A stretch of 64,000 nucleotides of DNA from Gallaecimonas kandeliae (GTDB lineage: Bacteria > Pseudomonadota > Gammaproteobacteria > Enterobacterales > Gallaecimonadaceae): NCBI RefSeq assembly GCF_030450055.1, contig NZ_CP118480.1, positions 2,941,415 to 3,005,414 on the forward strand, given 5' to 3'. Position 1 is the stretch's first letter; every line of letters begins with the position of its first letter. Shown here one piece after another: positions 34,346 through 42,736 of this stretch. The notes below the pieces were generated by a model that was given only the letters and a program-made list of their open reading frames with translations, did not search any database and was not told the origin of the DNA. Made by a program: the position numbers and the translations under genes.

Positions 34346-35679
34346 CAACCTTCCTTCTCGATCTTGGTCAGGCAAGCACGCAGGGCTGAGCCGTAGTCGT
34401 ATTTACCCGGGCAGACAAAGGTGCAGAGCGCCAGATCTTCTTCATCCAGCTCCAGGGCACCCAGTTGCTGGGCACTGTCGGTGTCACCGCTCAGCAGGTC
34501 GCGCAGCAGCAGGGTCGGCAGCACGTCCAGGGGCATCACGCGCTCGTAGTTGCCGATCGGCACCATGGCGCGGGGAGAACCGTTGGTGGTGGTGCTCATG
34601 CCGAACAGCTTGCGACCGAAGTGGCCCAGGTAGGCGCGGGTCACGGAGAACTTGTCGGAGCCCGGCGTCAGCCAGCCCAGGAAGTCCTTGCTGCGGCCTT
34701 CGGGCAGCACGCTCAGTTGCACGTGGTAACGGCCCATGTAGCCATGCACACCGTGGGCTTCGGAACCGCTCAGCACGGAACCGGAGATGATACGGTTCTC
34801 GCCGTCGCTCAGTTCACCGGCGGTCAGCTCGCTGGTGCTGGCACCCACCAGGGTACGCACCAGGCGAGGCTGCTTGACGCTGGGACCGGCCAGGGAGATG
34901 ACGCGGCTGCTGTCCAGCTTGCCTTCCACGAACAGCTTGCCGACGGCGATGACGTCCTGGTAACCCAGGTGCCAGACCACACGGCTCAGGGAAGCGCCGA
35001 ACAACTGGTGGATTTGCGTACCGACCAAGCCAGCGGGGTGCGGACCGGTAACATCTTCAACCTGGACGTTGGCGGCTTTCACCTGGACATCGCTGCCGGC
35101 TGCTTTGCAGACGAACAGTTTGCCACCCAGGCGGGACAGCACGGCCAGGCCGTTGTTGAAGGCGTCGATCTGCTCTTTGATCACCACGGCCGGATCAGCT
35201 GCCAGGGGGTTGGTATCCAGGGCTGAAACGAAGATGGCAGCGGGGGTGCTGTCGATGGCGGGGATCTTGGAGTAGGGACGGGTACGCAGGGCGGTCCAGA
35301 GACCGGACTCGACCAGTTGGTCCACCACGACCTGGCGGTCTAGGCTGGCCAACTGGGCCGCGTCGTATTGCTGGAAGCTGACTTCGTCGTCGCCATCGAG
35401 CTCGATGACAACAGACTGCAGCACACGCTTCTCGCCGCGGTTGATGGCCACCACCTTGCCGGCGGCGGGGGCAGTGAATTTCACGCCCGGGTTTTTCTTA
35501 TCATCGAAAATGATCTGGCCTTTCTTGACGAGATCACCTTCCCGGACGTGCATGGTCGGCCGCATGCCGATGTACTCTTCGCCCAGGACGGCAACTGTCT
35601 TGATGGCTGGACCATCGTGGATCACTTGCTCGGGCGTTCCGCTGATGGGAACGTCAAGTCCTTTCTTGATGGTTATCAT
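34345..35679 (-). CDS. nqrA: Na+-NQR subunit A
   Basis: The 444-residue first subunit of the pump begins [14 protein letters not shown]; the upstream in-frame ATG at 35694 adds residues absent from the family. NqrA is cytoplasmic and contacts the quinone site region near NqrB. It opens the operon nqrABCDEF-apbE-nqrM, whose promoter must lie in the 250 bp before bolA. Confidence 0.96.
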   Translation of the reverse strand: MITIKKGLDVPISGTPEQVIHDGPAIKTVAVLGEEYIGMRPTMHVREGDLVKKGQIIFDDKKNPGVKFTAPAAGKVVAINRGEKRVLQSVVIELDGDDEVSFQQYDAAQLASLDRQVVVDQLVESGLWTALRTRPYSKIPAIDSTPAAIFVSALDTNPLAADPAVVIKEQIDAFNNGLAVLSRLGGKLFVCKAAGSDVQVKAANVQVEDVTGPHPAGLVGTQIHQLFGASLSRVVWHLGYQDVIAVGKLFVEGKLDSSRVISLAGPSVKQPRLVRTLVGASTSELTAGELSDGENRIISGSVLSGSEAHGVHGYMGRYHVQLSVLPEGRSKDFLGWLTPGSDKFSVTRAYLGHFGRKLFGMSTTTNGSPRAMVPIGNYERVMPLDVLPTLLLRDLLSGDTDSAQQLGALELDEEDLALCTFVCPGKYDYGSALRACLTKIEKEG

Positions 35680-35897
35680 ACGCACTTTGCACAACAGTTA
35701 AGGGAATTCTGTAGGCTGACCGCCACCCCGAAATGCTTACCTATCCAGGCGGCGAGAAAAGCGTTTGTCTGCCGGGGCTTAGCCCAGCTTCTTATTACAA
35801 GCCGCGTATTTTAGCACCCCTTCAAGGGCCGTTACCATGGCTATTGCGCCCCCTTTGGCAGATTTCCAGGTGGTGCTGGCAATACCGGACATGAATA

Positions 35898-35916
35898 AGG
35901 CGGCATAATGCCGCCT
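35898..35916 (-). terminator. Terminator of bolA
   Basis: 8-bp stem AGGCGGCA/TGCCGCCT with a 3-nt loop, 20 bp beyond the bolA stop and followed (minus strand) by TTATT. Confidence 0.6.
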
Positions 35917-35936
35917 CTACAACAGGTCTGCCCAGT

Positions 35937-36254
35937 CTAGCCCAACTTTGAGCCGCCGAGGCAAGCCGGGGACGCCGGCACCTGGCCGTAGTATTGCTCC
36001 CACTCGGCTTCGGTGTAGGTGTGGAGCGCCAGGGCATGGACGGGCCCGGCCAGTTCGTCCGCCAACACCTGGTTGACGGCCCTGTGGCGGCTGACCAGCC
36101 GCTGCCCTTCGAACTCAGCAGAGACAATCACCACCTTGAAATGGGTTTCGGCATCCTTGGGCACGGCGTGCATATGGGATTCGTTGGTCACGGCCAGGTG
36201 GGCCGGCTGGAAGCTGACGTGCAGTTTATCCTCGATATGGCGCTGTACGGACAT
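35937..36254 (-). CDS. bolA: BolA family protein
   Basis: The 105-residue protein has the BolA fold signature: NESHMHAVPKDAETHFKVVIVS followed by RHRAVNQVLADELAGPVHALALHTYTEAEW. BolA binds monothiol glutaredoxins and a 2Fe-2S cluster and also affects cell shape and biofilm genes. In E. coli it neighbours yajG and ampG, and both occur within 4 kb here. Confidence 0.95.
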   Translation of the reverse strand: MSVQRHIEDKLHVSFQPAHLAVTNESHMHAVPKDAETHFKVVIVSAEFEGQRLVSRHRAVNQVLADELAGPVHALALHTYTEAEWEQYYGQVPASPACLGGSKLG

Positions 36255-36292
36255 GGCTCTACTCCTGAAATAAGGACGCGCTTTTTACGTCT

Positions 36293-36889
36293 TCAATGAC
36301 CGATGTTCAAGGCCCTGACCTGACGAAAGGTCAGGCTGATGCGCCCGTCGGCCACCTTGGCCCTGCTGGGCAGGCCGTGCTGCCACTGCTGCTGCAGGCC
36401 TGGCCCCATCAGCAACAGGCTGCCGCTCGGCAAGGACACCTTGAAAGAAGGGCCGCCGCCACGGGGCCTGAAGGCCAGCTCCCTTTCCGCTCCCAGGCTC
36501 AGCATGGCGATCACAGGCCCCAATTCCGGCTCGTCATCGCTGTGCCAGCCCATGTGATCCTGCCCGTCCCGGTAATGGTTGGCCAGCACCGAGTTGAATG
36601 GCTGACCGAAAAAGCCGGACAGCTGCACCGCCAGATCCTTGAGCAAAGGGTGCCAGGGGCCAGGGCTGAAGGCCTGGGACGAATAAGTATAGTGGGCCTC
36701 AGGGTCCCCGACCCAGGATTGGCGGCGGGGTATGGGATGGCTCTTGCCGAAGACGGTGAGCTCCGGCTGGGTCCAGCGAAGCTCTAGCAGTAGCTGCTCA
36801 AAGAGGGCCTGGGCTTCACCTGCCGTCATCACCGCCGGCCAGAGCGCCAACTGATCGGGCGGCAAGCGCTGCTGTACCGACAGGCCCAT
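36293..36889 (-). CDS. AlkB-family DNA dealkylating dioxygenase (ALKBH2-like)
   Basis: The 198-residue protein has the 2OG-Fe(II) core: H116-S-D118 in MGWHSDDE, H171 in QQHGLP, and R183/R189 in GRISLTFRQ for 2-oxoglutarate. The preceding NHYRDGQD and QSWVGDPEAHYTYS blocks resemble ALKBH2-type repair enzymes more than E. coli AlkB. It removes methyl groups from damaged bases by oxidation. The longer frame upstream is antisense to rlmG, so I start at ATG 36889, leaving nine bp before the rlmG start. Confidence 0.87.
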   Translation of the reverse strand: MGLSVQQRLPPDQLALWPAVMTAGEAQALFEQLLLELRWTQPELTVFGKSHPIPRRQSWVGDPEAHYTYSSQAFSPGPWHPLLKDLAVQLSGFFGQPFNSVLANHYRDGQDHMGWHSDDEPELGPVIAMLSLGAERELAFRPRGGGPSFKVSLPSGSLLLMGPGLQQQWQHGLPSRAKVADGRISLTFRQVRALNIGH

Positions 36890-36898
36890 TGTGTCAAA

Positions 36899-38047
36899 AT
36901 GGAGCTTTATGCCGTCTGGAAACCGGTCGTGTCCGCCCTTACCCAACATCTTCCCCTCTTGCAGCGCTATCCCCCCCAGCTTGAAGACAACCTCCAGGCC
37001 TGGGACAGCGCCGACGAATACCTGCTGCAGAGCCTGGTGCCGAGCCAGTTGGACAGGTCCCGCCCCGTGCTGGTGCTGGGAGACGGCTTCGGCGCCTTGA
37101 GCTGCGCCCTGTCCAGCTTCAAGCTGACCTCTGTGACCGACTCCTTCGTCAGCCGCAAGGCGATCGAGCAGAACCTCGAACGCCTCGGCCTGCCCGGCGT
37201 GGACATTGTCCCTCCCCAGGCCCCCTGGCCTCAAGAGCCACAGCTGGTGTTGGCCAAAATACCCAAGCAGCTCTCGCTGCTCGAATACTGGCTGGCCAAG
37301 CTCAAGCCTCTGCTCGGCCCCGACACCCAGGTTTGGTTCGCCGGTCGGGACAGGGACATACCGGAGCGGGCCGAAGCCCTGCTCGGCAAATACCTGGGCC
37401 CGACCGAGCGGCTGCTGGGCTGGAAAAAGGCCCGCGCCTTCTTCAGCCATAGTGACGGCAAGGCGCCGCTGCCCATGCCCGCCCCGCTGCGCTGGCCTCT
37501 GGAAGGCACCGCCTTCACGCTCACCAACCATGCCAATGTCTTCTCCCGCCAGAGCCTGGATATCGGCGCCCGGCTGATGCTGGCCAACCTGCCGGAAGGG
37601 CGCTTCGACCGCGTCATAGACCTCGGCTGCGGCAACGGCGTCCTGGCCCTGGCAATGGCCAACCGCTATCCGGAAGCTCATTACAGCCTGGTGGACGAGT
37701 CCTATCTGGCCGTGGCCTCGGCCGAGGAAAACATGGCCCACAACCTGCCCCAGGTCGATGCCCACTGCCTGGCCAACGACTGCCTGAGCGGCTTTCCATC
37801 CGTCAGCGCCGACCTGGTGCTCTGCAATCCCCCCTTTCACCAACAGCAGGCGGTGACCGACCACGTGGCCTGGCAGATGATGAAGGACGCCCAGCGGGTG
37901 CTGCGCCCCGGCGGCGAGCTCTGGCTCGTCGGCAACAGGCACCTTGGTTATCATCTTAAATTGAAAAGACTTTTTGGCGGCTGCCAAGTGGTAGCCTCGG
38001 ATCGCAAGTTCGTGATCCTCAAGGCCGTAAAAAGGAGAAGTAAATGA
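36899..38047 (+). CDS. rlmG: 23S rRNA (guanine1835-N2)-methyltransferase
   Basis: The 382-residue protein has two tandem methyltransferase domains. The N-terminal one is degenerate (SADEYLLQSL, GDGFGALSCAL), and the C-terminal one has NHANVFSRQSLDIGARL, VIDLGCGNGVLALAM and the NPPFHQQ catalytic motif. Length is close to E. coli RlmG (378). It overlaps yajG by four bp. Confidence 0.94.
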   Translation: MELYAVWKPVVSALTQHLPLLQRYPPQLEDNLQAWDSADEYLLQSLVPSQLDRSRPVLVLGDGFGALSCALSSFKLTSVTDSFVSRKAIEQNLERLGLPGVDIVPPQAPWPQEPQLVLAKIPKQLSLLEYWLAKLKPLLGPDTQVWFAGRDRDIPERAEALLGKYLGPTERLLGWKKARAFFSHSDGKAPLPMPAPLRWPLEGTAFTLTNHANVFSRQSLDIGARLMLANLPEGRFDRVIDLGCGNGVLALAMANRYPEAHYSLVDESYLAVASAEENMAHNLPQVDAHCLANDCLSGFPSVSADLVLCNPPFHQQQAVTDHVAWQMMKDAQRVLRPGGELWLVGNRHLGYHLKLKRLFGGCQVVASDRKFVILKAVKRRSK

Positions 38048-38583
38048 GAGCCCTTTGTTTGTCGGCACTGCTGCTGTTGGCCGGCTGTGCCACTACCCCC
38101 ACCACCAGTTGGCTGGACCCCTCGGCCCCGGCCGTCACCCAGGCCAGCAGCCTGGTGCCGGTGCGTTTCGATTTCCAGGACAACAGGAACAGCCAGGCTG
38201 TCATCCAGTTGGCCAAGAGCAGCTTGACCAACGATCCCGGCCTGGACCAACGCCTCAGCCAGTCCCTGCGTGAAGGCCTGACCGCCAAGGGCTACAGCAT
38301 CCAGCCCGCCACGGGTCCCCGCCTGTCGGTGCGGCTACTGACCCTGCAAGCCGTGGTGGAGGAAGGGTTGGTCAGCCACAAGAGCCAGCAGCAGGTGGTG
38401 ATGGAAGTCTATGCCGAACGCGACGGCCAGACCCTGACCAAACGCTTCACCAGTACCGGCAGCTTCGAGGCGCCACTGGGGCCGGACATCGGCCGCCTCG
38501 AGGAAGAACTCAACCGCCTGCTGGAAAAGACCATGACCGCCCTGGTCAACGACCCCGAGATCACCCGCCTGTTCGCGGCCTGA
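38044..38583 (+). CDS. yajG: YajG-family lipoprotein
   Basis: The 179-residue protein has a signal peptide with lipobox LLAGC (Cys at residue 15) and the YajG pattern: LVPVRFDFQDNRNS, LREGLTAKGY and LNRLLEKTMTALVNDPEITRLF. Function unknown. It is coupled to rlmG by ATGA overlap with AAAAGGAG before it. Confidence 0.9.
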   Translation: MRALCLSALLLLAGCATTPTTSWLDPSAPAVTQASSLVPVRFDFQDNRNSQAVIQLAKSSLTNDPGLDQRLSQSLREGLTAKGYSIQPATGPRLSVRLLTLQAVVEEGLVSHKSQQQVVMEVYAERDGQTLTKRFTSTGSFEAPLGPDIGRLEEELNRLLEKTMTALVNDPEITRLFAA

Positions 38584-38608
38584 CCATCACAACAAGAGGA
38601 AGAATCCC

Positions 38609-39202
38609 ATGACCCGTATTCTCGGCGCCCTGCTCCTGCTGGTGACCGGCCTGGCCCAGGCCGCCATCAAGACCGACGATCTGCAACCGGACAACCTCTT
38701 CCCCCATGTCAGCATGGAAACCAATTTCGGCACCATAGTGGTGGAGCTGGATCGCACCCGCGCCCCCATCACGGTGAACAACTTCCTGCGCTACGTGGTG
38801 GACGGTACTTATGACAACACCCTCTTCCACCGCGTCATGAAGGACTTCGTGGTCCAAGGCGGCGGCTTCGACCTCAAGTTCAACCCACGCAAGACCCGCG
38901 AGCCCATCGTCAACGAATCCGGCAACGGCCTGTCCAACGCCCTCGGCACCATCGCCATGGCCAGGGAAGACGATCCCCACAGCGCCACCAGCCAGTTCTA
39001 CTTCAATGTCGCCAACAACGACCGCCTCGATCCCTCACCGCGCCGTTGGGGCTATGCCGTGTTCGGCGAAGTGATCGAAGGCCTGGACGTGCTGGAGAAG
39101 ATCGAGACGGTGCCCACCGAATACAACAGCGCCGTTGGTGACAACAATGTGCCCACGGCACCTGTGATCCTGAAAAAAGCCAAATTGCTGCCCGCACAGT
39201 GA
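38609..39202 (+). CDS. ppiA: Periplasmic peptidyl-prolyl cis-trans isomerase (cyclophilin)
   Basis: The 197-residue protein has a signal peptide (cleavage near AQA) and the cyclophilin core FGTIVVELD, YDNTLFHRVMKDFVVQGGGF, MAREDDPHSATSQFYFNV and YAVFGEVIEGLDVLE. The catalytic Arg (FHRV) and Gln are present. It assists proline isomerisation during periplasmic folding. AAGAGGAAG precedes the ATG, 25 bp after yajG. The signal peptide argues for PpiA rather than cytoplasmic PpiB. Confidence 0.9.
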   Translation: MTRILGALLLLVTGLAQAAIKTDDLQPDNLFPHVSMETNFGTIVVELDRTRAPITVNNFLRYVVDGTYDNTLFHRVMKDFVVQGGGFDLKFNPRKTREPIVNESGNGLSNALGTIAMAREDDPHSATSQFYFNVANNDRLDPSPRRWGYAVFGEVIEGLDVLEKIETVPTEYNSAVGDNNVPTAPVILKKAKLLPAQ

Positions 39203-39265
39203 CGGCGTGCAAAACGCTGCGTTCCAGCCCCGATGGCCGTCGGGGCTGAGCCTATACTCTACTTC

Positions 39266-39619
39266 ATGACCAAGACCTCTTCCCCACAACATCAGGACAG
39301 CGTCAGCGATTTCCTGGAAGCCCAGATCCCGGCCCTGCTGGAGATGGCCGAGTCTGTCCTCGCCTACGGCCTGGACGCAGAGCAGCTGCAGGCCCGGCTT
39401 TGGGATCTGCTCGAAAGCTGGCAGGCCCTGGGCAAAGGCCCTGAAACCCCGCCCAGCCAGGAAGAAAAAGCCTTCTGGAACCTGGTGGGGCTGATGAACC
39501 GCCACCCGCCCTATCACCTGCGGGGCAACTGGGCCATCCGCCACCACCTGGAAACCGCCATCGACTACCTGCGCGGCGACACTGAACTGGAGCCAGACGG
39601 CCTGGCCCTGAGGCCTTGA
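39266..39619 (+). CDS. Small hypothetical protein
   Basis: This 117-residue acidic protein has no signal or membrane segment. It is likely helical (IPALLEMAESVLAYG, LWDLLESWQALG) with a conserved-looking NRHPPYHLRGNWAIRHHLETAIDYLRGD end. No family is recognised. I start at ATG 39266 rather than 39233. Codon use matches neighbours and it lies between ppiA and ampG on the same strand. Confidence 0.65.
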   Translation: MTKTSSPQHQDSVSDFLEAQIPALLEMAESVLAYGLDAEQLQARLWDLLESWQALGKGPETPPSQEEKAFWNLVGLMNRHPPYHLRGNWAIRHHLETAIDYLRGDTELEPDGLALRP

Positions 39620-39689
39620 AAGGTTTGCCTTGGGCGGCAGGGGCGTTTACCTTGCTGACCCATAGGTTTACAAAAAGCCAGGCTATCAC

Positions 39690-40949
39690 TTGACCCAATC
39701 CCCCTGGTGGCGCCCCTTCCTTAGCCGCCGCATGCTGCTCTGTATCCTCACCGGCTTCGCCTCAGGCTTGCCGCTGTTTTTCCTCTTTCAACTGGTGCCC
39801 GGTTGGCTGCGGGACCAGCAGGTGGACCTCGGCACCATAGGCCTCTTATCCCTGGTGCAGTTTCCCTATACCTGGAAGTTCCTCTGGGCCCCCTTGATGG
39901 ACAGGTTCGAGTTGCCGCTGTTGGGCCTGCGCCGAGGCTGGATGCTGCTGACCCAACTGGGCCTGCTGCTGGCCCTGGCGTCCTTTGCCCTCATCGACCC
40001 CAGGCAGGGCCTGGGCCTGGTGGTAGCAGCGGCGGTACTGGTAGCCGTGTTTTCCGCTTCCCAGGACATCGTCATCGACGCCTTTCGCCGGGAGATCCTG
40101 GCCGACAGCGAGCTGGGCCTGGGCAACGCCATTCACATCAACGCCTATCGCCTGGCCGGCCTGGTGCCAGGCTCCCTGTCGCTGATCCTGGCCGACCACC
40201 TGCCCTGGTCCTCGGTGTTCCTGATCACCGCCGCCTTCATGGGGGTCGGACTGCTACTGACCGCCATCGCCGAAGAGCCTGTCCACGCTCACCATCCCCA
40301 CAACCTGCGCCAGGCGGTGCTGGAGCCCTTCGAGGAGTTCTTCAGCCGCCAGGGCGCCAGGCAGGCGTTGCTGGTACTGGCCTTCATGGTGCTCTACAAG
40401 CTGGGGGACAATATGGCGGTGGCCCTGCAGACCCCTTTCTACCTGGACATGGGCTACAGCAAGTCGGAAATAGGGCTGGTGGCAAAACACGCCGCCCTCT
40501 GGCCGGTGCTGATCGGCAGCCTGGTAGGGGGCGCCATCATGCTGCGCATCGGCATCAACAGATCCCTGTGGGTCTTCGGCCTGGTGCAGGCGCTCAGCAT
40601 CTTCGGCTATGCCCTGCTCTCCTCCCTGGCGCCAGAACAGCGCAACCTCTGGTGGCTGGGGGCCGTGGTGGCCTGCGAATACTTCGGGGTGGGCCTAGGG
40701 GCCGCGGCCCTGACGGCCTTTATCGCCCGTGAGGCCAGCCGCACCTACCTCGCCACCCAGTTGGCCCTGCTCACGGCCCTGACCGCCGTGCCCAGGGTGC
40801 TGGCCAACGCCGGTACCGGCTACATGGTGGAGGCCATGGGCTGGCCCCATTTCTTCCTGCTTTGTGCCGTCGTTGCCCTGCCCGGCCTGCTGCTGCTGCC
40901 CTGGGTAGCCCCCTGGGCCAGGCGTGACGATGATACCGTTCACCCTTGA
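39690..40949 (+). CDS. ampG: AmpG muropeptide permease
   Basis: The 419-residue major-facilitator protein has the AmpG pattern LTGFASGLPLFFLF, YTWKFLWAPLMDR, LRRGWMLLTQ and ASQDIVIDAFRRE. It imports GlcNAc-anhydro-MurNAc peptides for cell-wall recycling, which in many gammaproteobacteria controls AmpC induction. Start is TTG at 39690, required to include family residues before the first helix. The gene keeps the classical linkage with bolA and yajG. Confidence 0.93.
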   Translation: MTQSPWWRPFLSRRMLLCILTGFASGLPLFFLFQLVPGWLRDQQVDLGTIGLLSLVQFPYTWKFLWAPLMDRFELPLLGLRRGWMLLTQLGLLLALASFALIDPRQGLGLVVAAAVLVAVFSASQDIVIDAFRREILADSELGLGNAIHINAYRLAGLVPGSLSLILADHLPWSSVFLITAAFMGVGLLLTAIAEEPVHAHHPHNLRQAVLEPFEEFFSRQGARQALLVLAFMVLYKLGDNMAVALQTPFYLDMGYSKSEIGLVAKHAALWPVLIGSLVGGAIMLRIGINRSLWVFGLVQALSIFGYALLSSLAPEQRNLWWLGAVVACEYFGVGLGAAALTAFIAREASRTYLATQLALLTALTAVPRVLANAGTGYMVEAMGWPHFFLLCAVVALPGLLLLPWVAPWARRDDDTVHP

Positions 40950-41004
40950 GCAAGGACGGGGGCTCTAGTTTACAATGACGCGACCCTTTGAACCTGGAGT
41001 GCCG

Positions 41005-41355
41005 ATGCAGGCCGTGCTGAATTCGACCCGAACCTACCAAATACTGTTGGCCCTGGCCGTGCTGGCCACGGCTTTCCTTGCCTTCACCAAGGCCAGCTAC
41101 CCCCAGCCAGGCGGTGACAAGAGCATGCACATCCTGGCCTTCTTTACCCTGAGCCTGCTGACCTACGGCGCCTGGCGCCGGCCGCTCTGGCCCCAGTGGC
41201 TGGCCCTGGCCGGCTACGGCGCCCTCATCGAGCTGGTGCAATGGTTCCTGCCCTACCGGGAGTCCAGCATCCATGACTGGTACGCCGACGTGGTCGGTAT
41301 CACCCTGGCCTACGGCCTGCTGGCCCTGGTTAAATGGCGACGATCGGCGTCCTAG
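41005..41355 (+). CDS. VanZ-like family membrane protein
   Basis: The 116-residue protein has four membrane helices with the VanZ-like features KSMHILAFFTLSLL, GALIELVQWFLP and SSIHDWYADVVG. The family is widespread and of unknown function; it does not imply glycopeptide resistance. ATG 41005 follows CTGGAG; an ATG at 40975 would add ten residues. It overlaps panE by 22 bp. Confidence 0.85.
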   Translation: MQAVLNSTRTYQILLALAVLATAFLAFTKASYPQPGGDKSMHILAFFTLSLLTYGAWRRPLWPQWLALAGYGALIELVQWFLPYRESSIHDWYADVVGITLAYGLLALVKWRRSAS

Positions 41356-42134
41356 GTGACGGCGCCATAGGGCGGCTGGTAGCCGGCCGCCTGCGCCGCC
41401 AGGACCAGCAGGTCATCCTCAAAGGCCGCAGCGGCCTGGCACCGAGCGCCGACCTCTGGCTCATCTGCACCAAGAGCCATCAGGCATTGGCGGCCGTCCA
41501 GGCCCTGGCACCGGCCCCAGAGCTGCCCCTGGTGCTGCTTTGCAACGGCCTTGGCCCCCACGAGCAGCTGGCAGAGGCTTTTCCCAACCCCCTCTTTCTT
41601 GCCACCACCACTTATGGCGCCCGCCGCCAGGGCGAGCAGGTGGTGATGACGGGCCACGGCCAATGCTGGTATGGCCATTTCAAGGGCAGCAAAGCCGCAC
41701 TGCCGCTGGTGCATAGCGTCTTGAACCTCGCCATGCCCCCCGCAACCTGCTTTGCCGATGTCCTCAAGCCCCTCTGGCGCAAGCTCGCCATCAACGCCGT
41801 CATCAACCCCCTCACAGCCCGTGACCAGGTGACCAACGGCGCCCTGCTGGAGGAGGACTACAGGGTCGAGATCCATACCCTGGTCCACGAGATGCAGCCG
41901 GTGCTGGCCGCCGAAGGAGTGGTGCTTGGCAAAGAGGAACTGCTGGCCGCCGTGCTGGCGGTAGCCAAAGCCACCGCCGCCAACCACTCCTCCATGTTGG
42001 AGGACCGGCGCCTCGGCAGAAAAACCGAGATCGACGCCATCAGCGGCTATCTTTGTGAAAAAGCAGAAGAACATGGCCTGTTGGTGCCCTCCCACCGGCA
42101 GCTTTGGCAGGAAATAAGGGAACTGAACCAATGA
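41334..42134 (+). CDS. panE: Ketopantoate reductase family
   Basis: The 266-residue protein has an N-terminal NADPH Rossmann motif (IGVLGDGAIGRLVAGRL), LICTKSHQ, VLLCNGLGPHEQL and TTTYGARR, and the catalytic lysine region WRKLAINAVINPLTAR. It makes pantoate for coenzyme A. Somewhat shorter than E. coli PanE (303), with the loss between domains. It overlaps both neighbours, so the vanZ-like, panE and DJ-1-like genes probably share a message. Confidence 0.9.
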   Translation: MATIGVLGDGAIGRLVAGRLRRQDQQVILKGRSGLAPSADLWLICTKSHQALAAVQALAPAPELPLVLLCNGLGPHEQLAEAFPNPLFLATTTYGARRQGEQVVMTGHGQCWYGHFKGSKAALPLVHSVLNLAMPPATCFADVLKPLWRKLAINAVINPLTARDQVTNGALLEEDYRVEIHTLVHEMQPVLAAEGVVLGKEELLAAVLAVAKATAANHSSMLEDRRLGRKTEIDAISGYLCEKAEEHGLLVPSHRQLWQEIRELNQ

Positions 42135-42691
42135 AGAGTGCCTGGATCCTTTGCGCCCAGGGCTCGGAAGAGCTGGAAGTGGTCGGGGTGGCCAACGTGC
42201 TGCGCCGGGCCGGGATCCACACCCAATTGGTCAGCCTGGAGCCGGGGTTGGAAGTGCAGTGCGCCCGCAAGGTCCATCTGCTGGCCGACCGCCACTGGCA
42301 GGACGGCCTGCCGACGCCGGATGTGATGGTGTTGCCCGGCGGCCTTGAAGGCACTGAGCGCCAGGCCAACCACCAGGGGCTACGCGACGCTTTGCGGCTG
42401 CACCAGGCCGAAGGAAAATGGCTGGCCGCCATGGACACGGCGCCGGTGCTCACCCTGCAAGCCCAAGATCTCTTGCCCGAAGGGGCCCAGTTGACGGCAC
42501 ATCCCGGCTTCCACGACCGCCTGCCGGCGAATGGCCGCCAGCCCGACGCCCTGGTGGTCATGGATCACCAGCATAAGCTCATCACCAGCCAGGGCCCAGG
42601 CACGGCCCTGCTGTTCGCCCTGGCCATAGTGGAAGTGCTGGTGGGGGAAGAGGCGGCCCAGCGGATCGCCGCTCCCCTGGTGATCCCTTAA
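42131..42691 (+). CDS. DJ-1/PfpI family protein lacking the nucleophilic cysteine
   Basis: The 186-residue protein follows the YajL/DJ-1 pattern: GSEELEVVGVANVLRRAGI, VMVLPGGLEG, and a nucleophile elbow where YajL has Ala-x-Cys-Ala-x-Pro. Here the elbow reads AAM-D102-TAP, so the cysteine is aspartate. The motif glutamate near the N-terminus (E13/E14) is present. Without the thiol it cannot act by the usual mechanism; it may be structural, regulatory or use another chemistry. It overlaps panE by four bp and ends at a strong terminator. Confidence 0.85.
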   Translation: MKSAWILCAQGSEELEVVGVANVLRRAGIHTQLVSLEPGLEVQCARKVHLLADRHWQDGLPTPDVMVLPGGLEGTERQANHQGLRDALRLHQAEGKWLAAMDTAPVLTLQAQDLLPEGAQLTAHPGFHDRLPANGRQPDALVVMDHQHKLITSQGPGTALLFALAIVEVLVGEEAAQRIAAPLVIP

Positions 42692-42707
42692 AGAGGCCGA
42701 CGCTGGC

Positions 42708-42736
42708 AAAAAAGGCGCCCATGGGCGCCTTTTTTC
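42708..42736. terminator. Bidirectional terminator between the DJ-1-like gene and thiI
   Basis: The 16-bp palindrome GGCGCCCATGGGCGCC is flanked by A6 and T6, between convergent genes. Confidence 0.88.

Noticed and set aside
36890-38068. Upstream extension of the AlkB frame to 591 residues
   Set aside because: The added part is antisense to the well-conserved rlmG, and the AlkB domain is complete from 36889.
41005-41355. VanZ-like gene as a glycopeptide resistance determinant
   Set aside because: Only the broad membrane family is matched. No vanHAX or two-component genes are present, and Gram-negative members are common.
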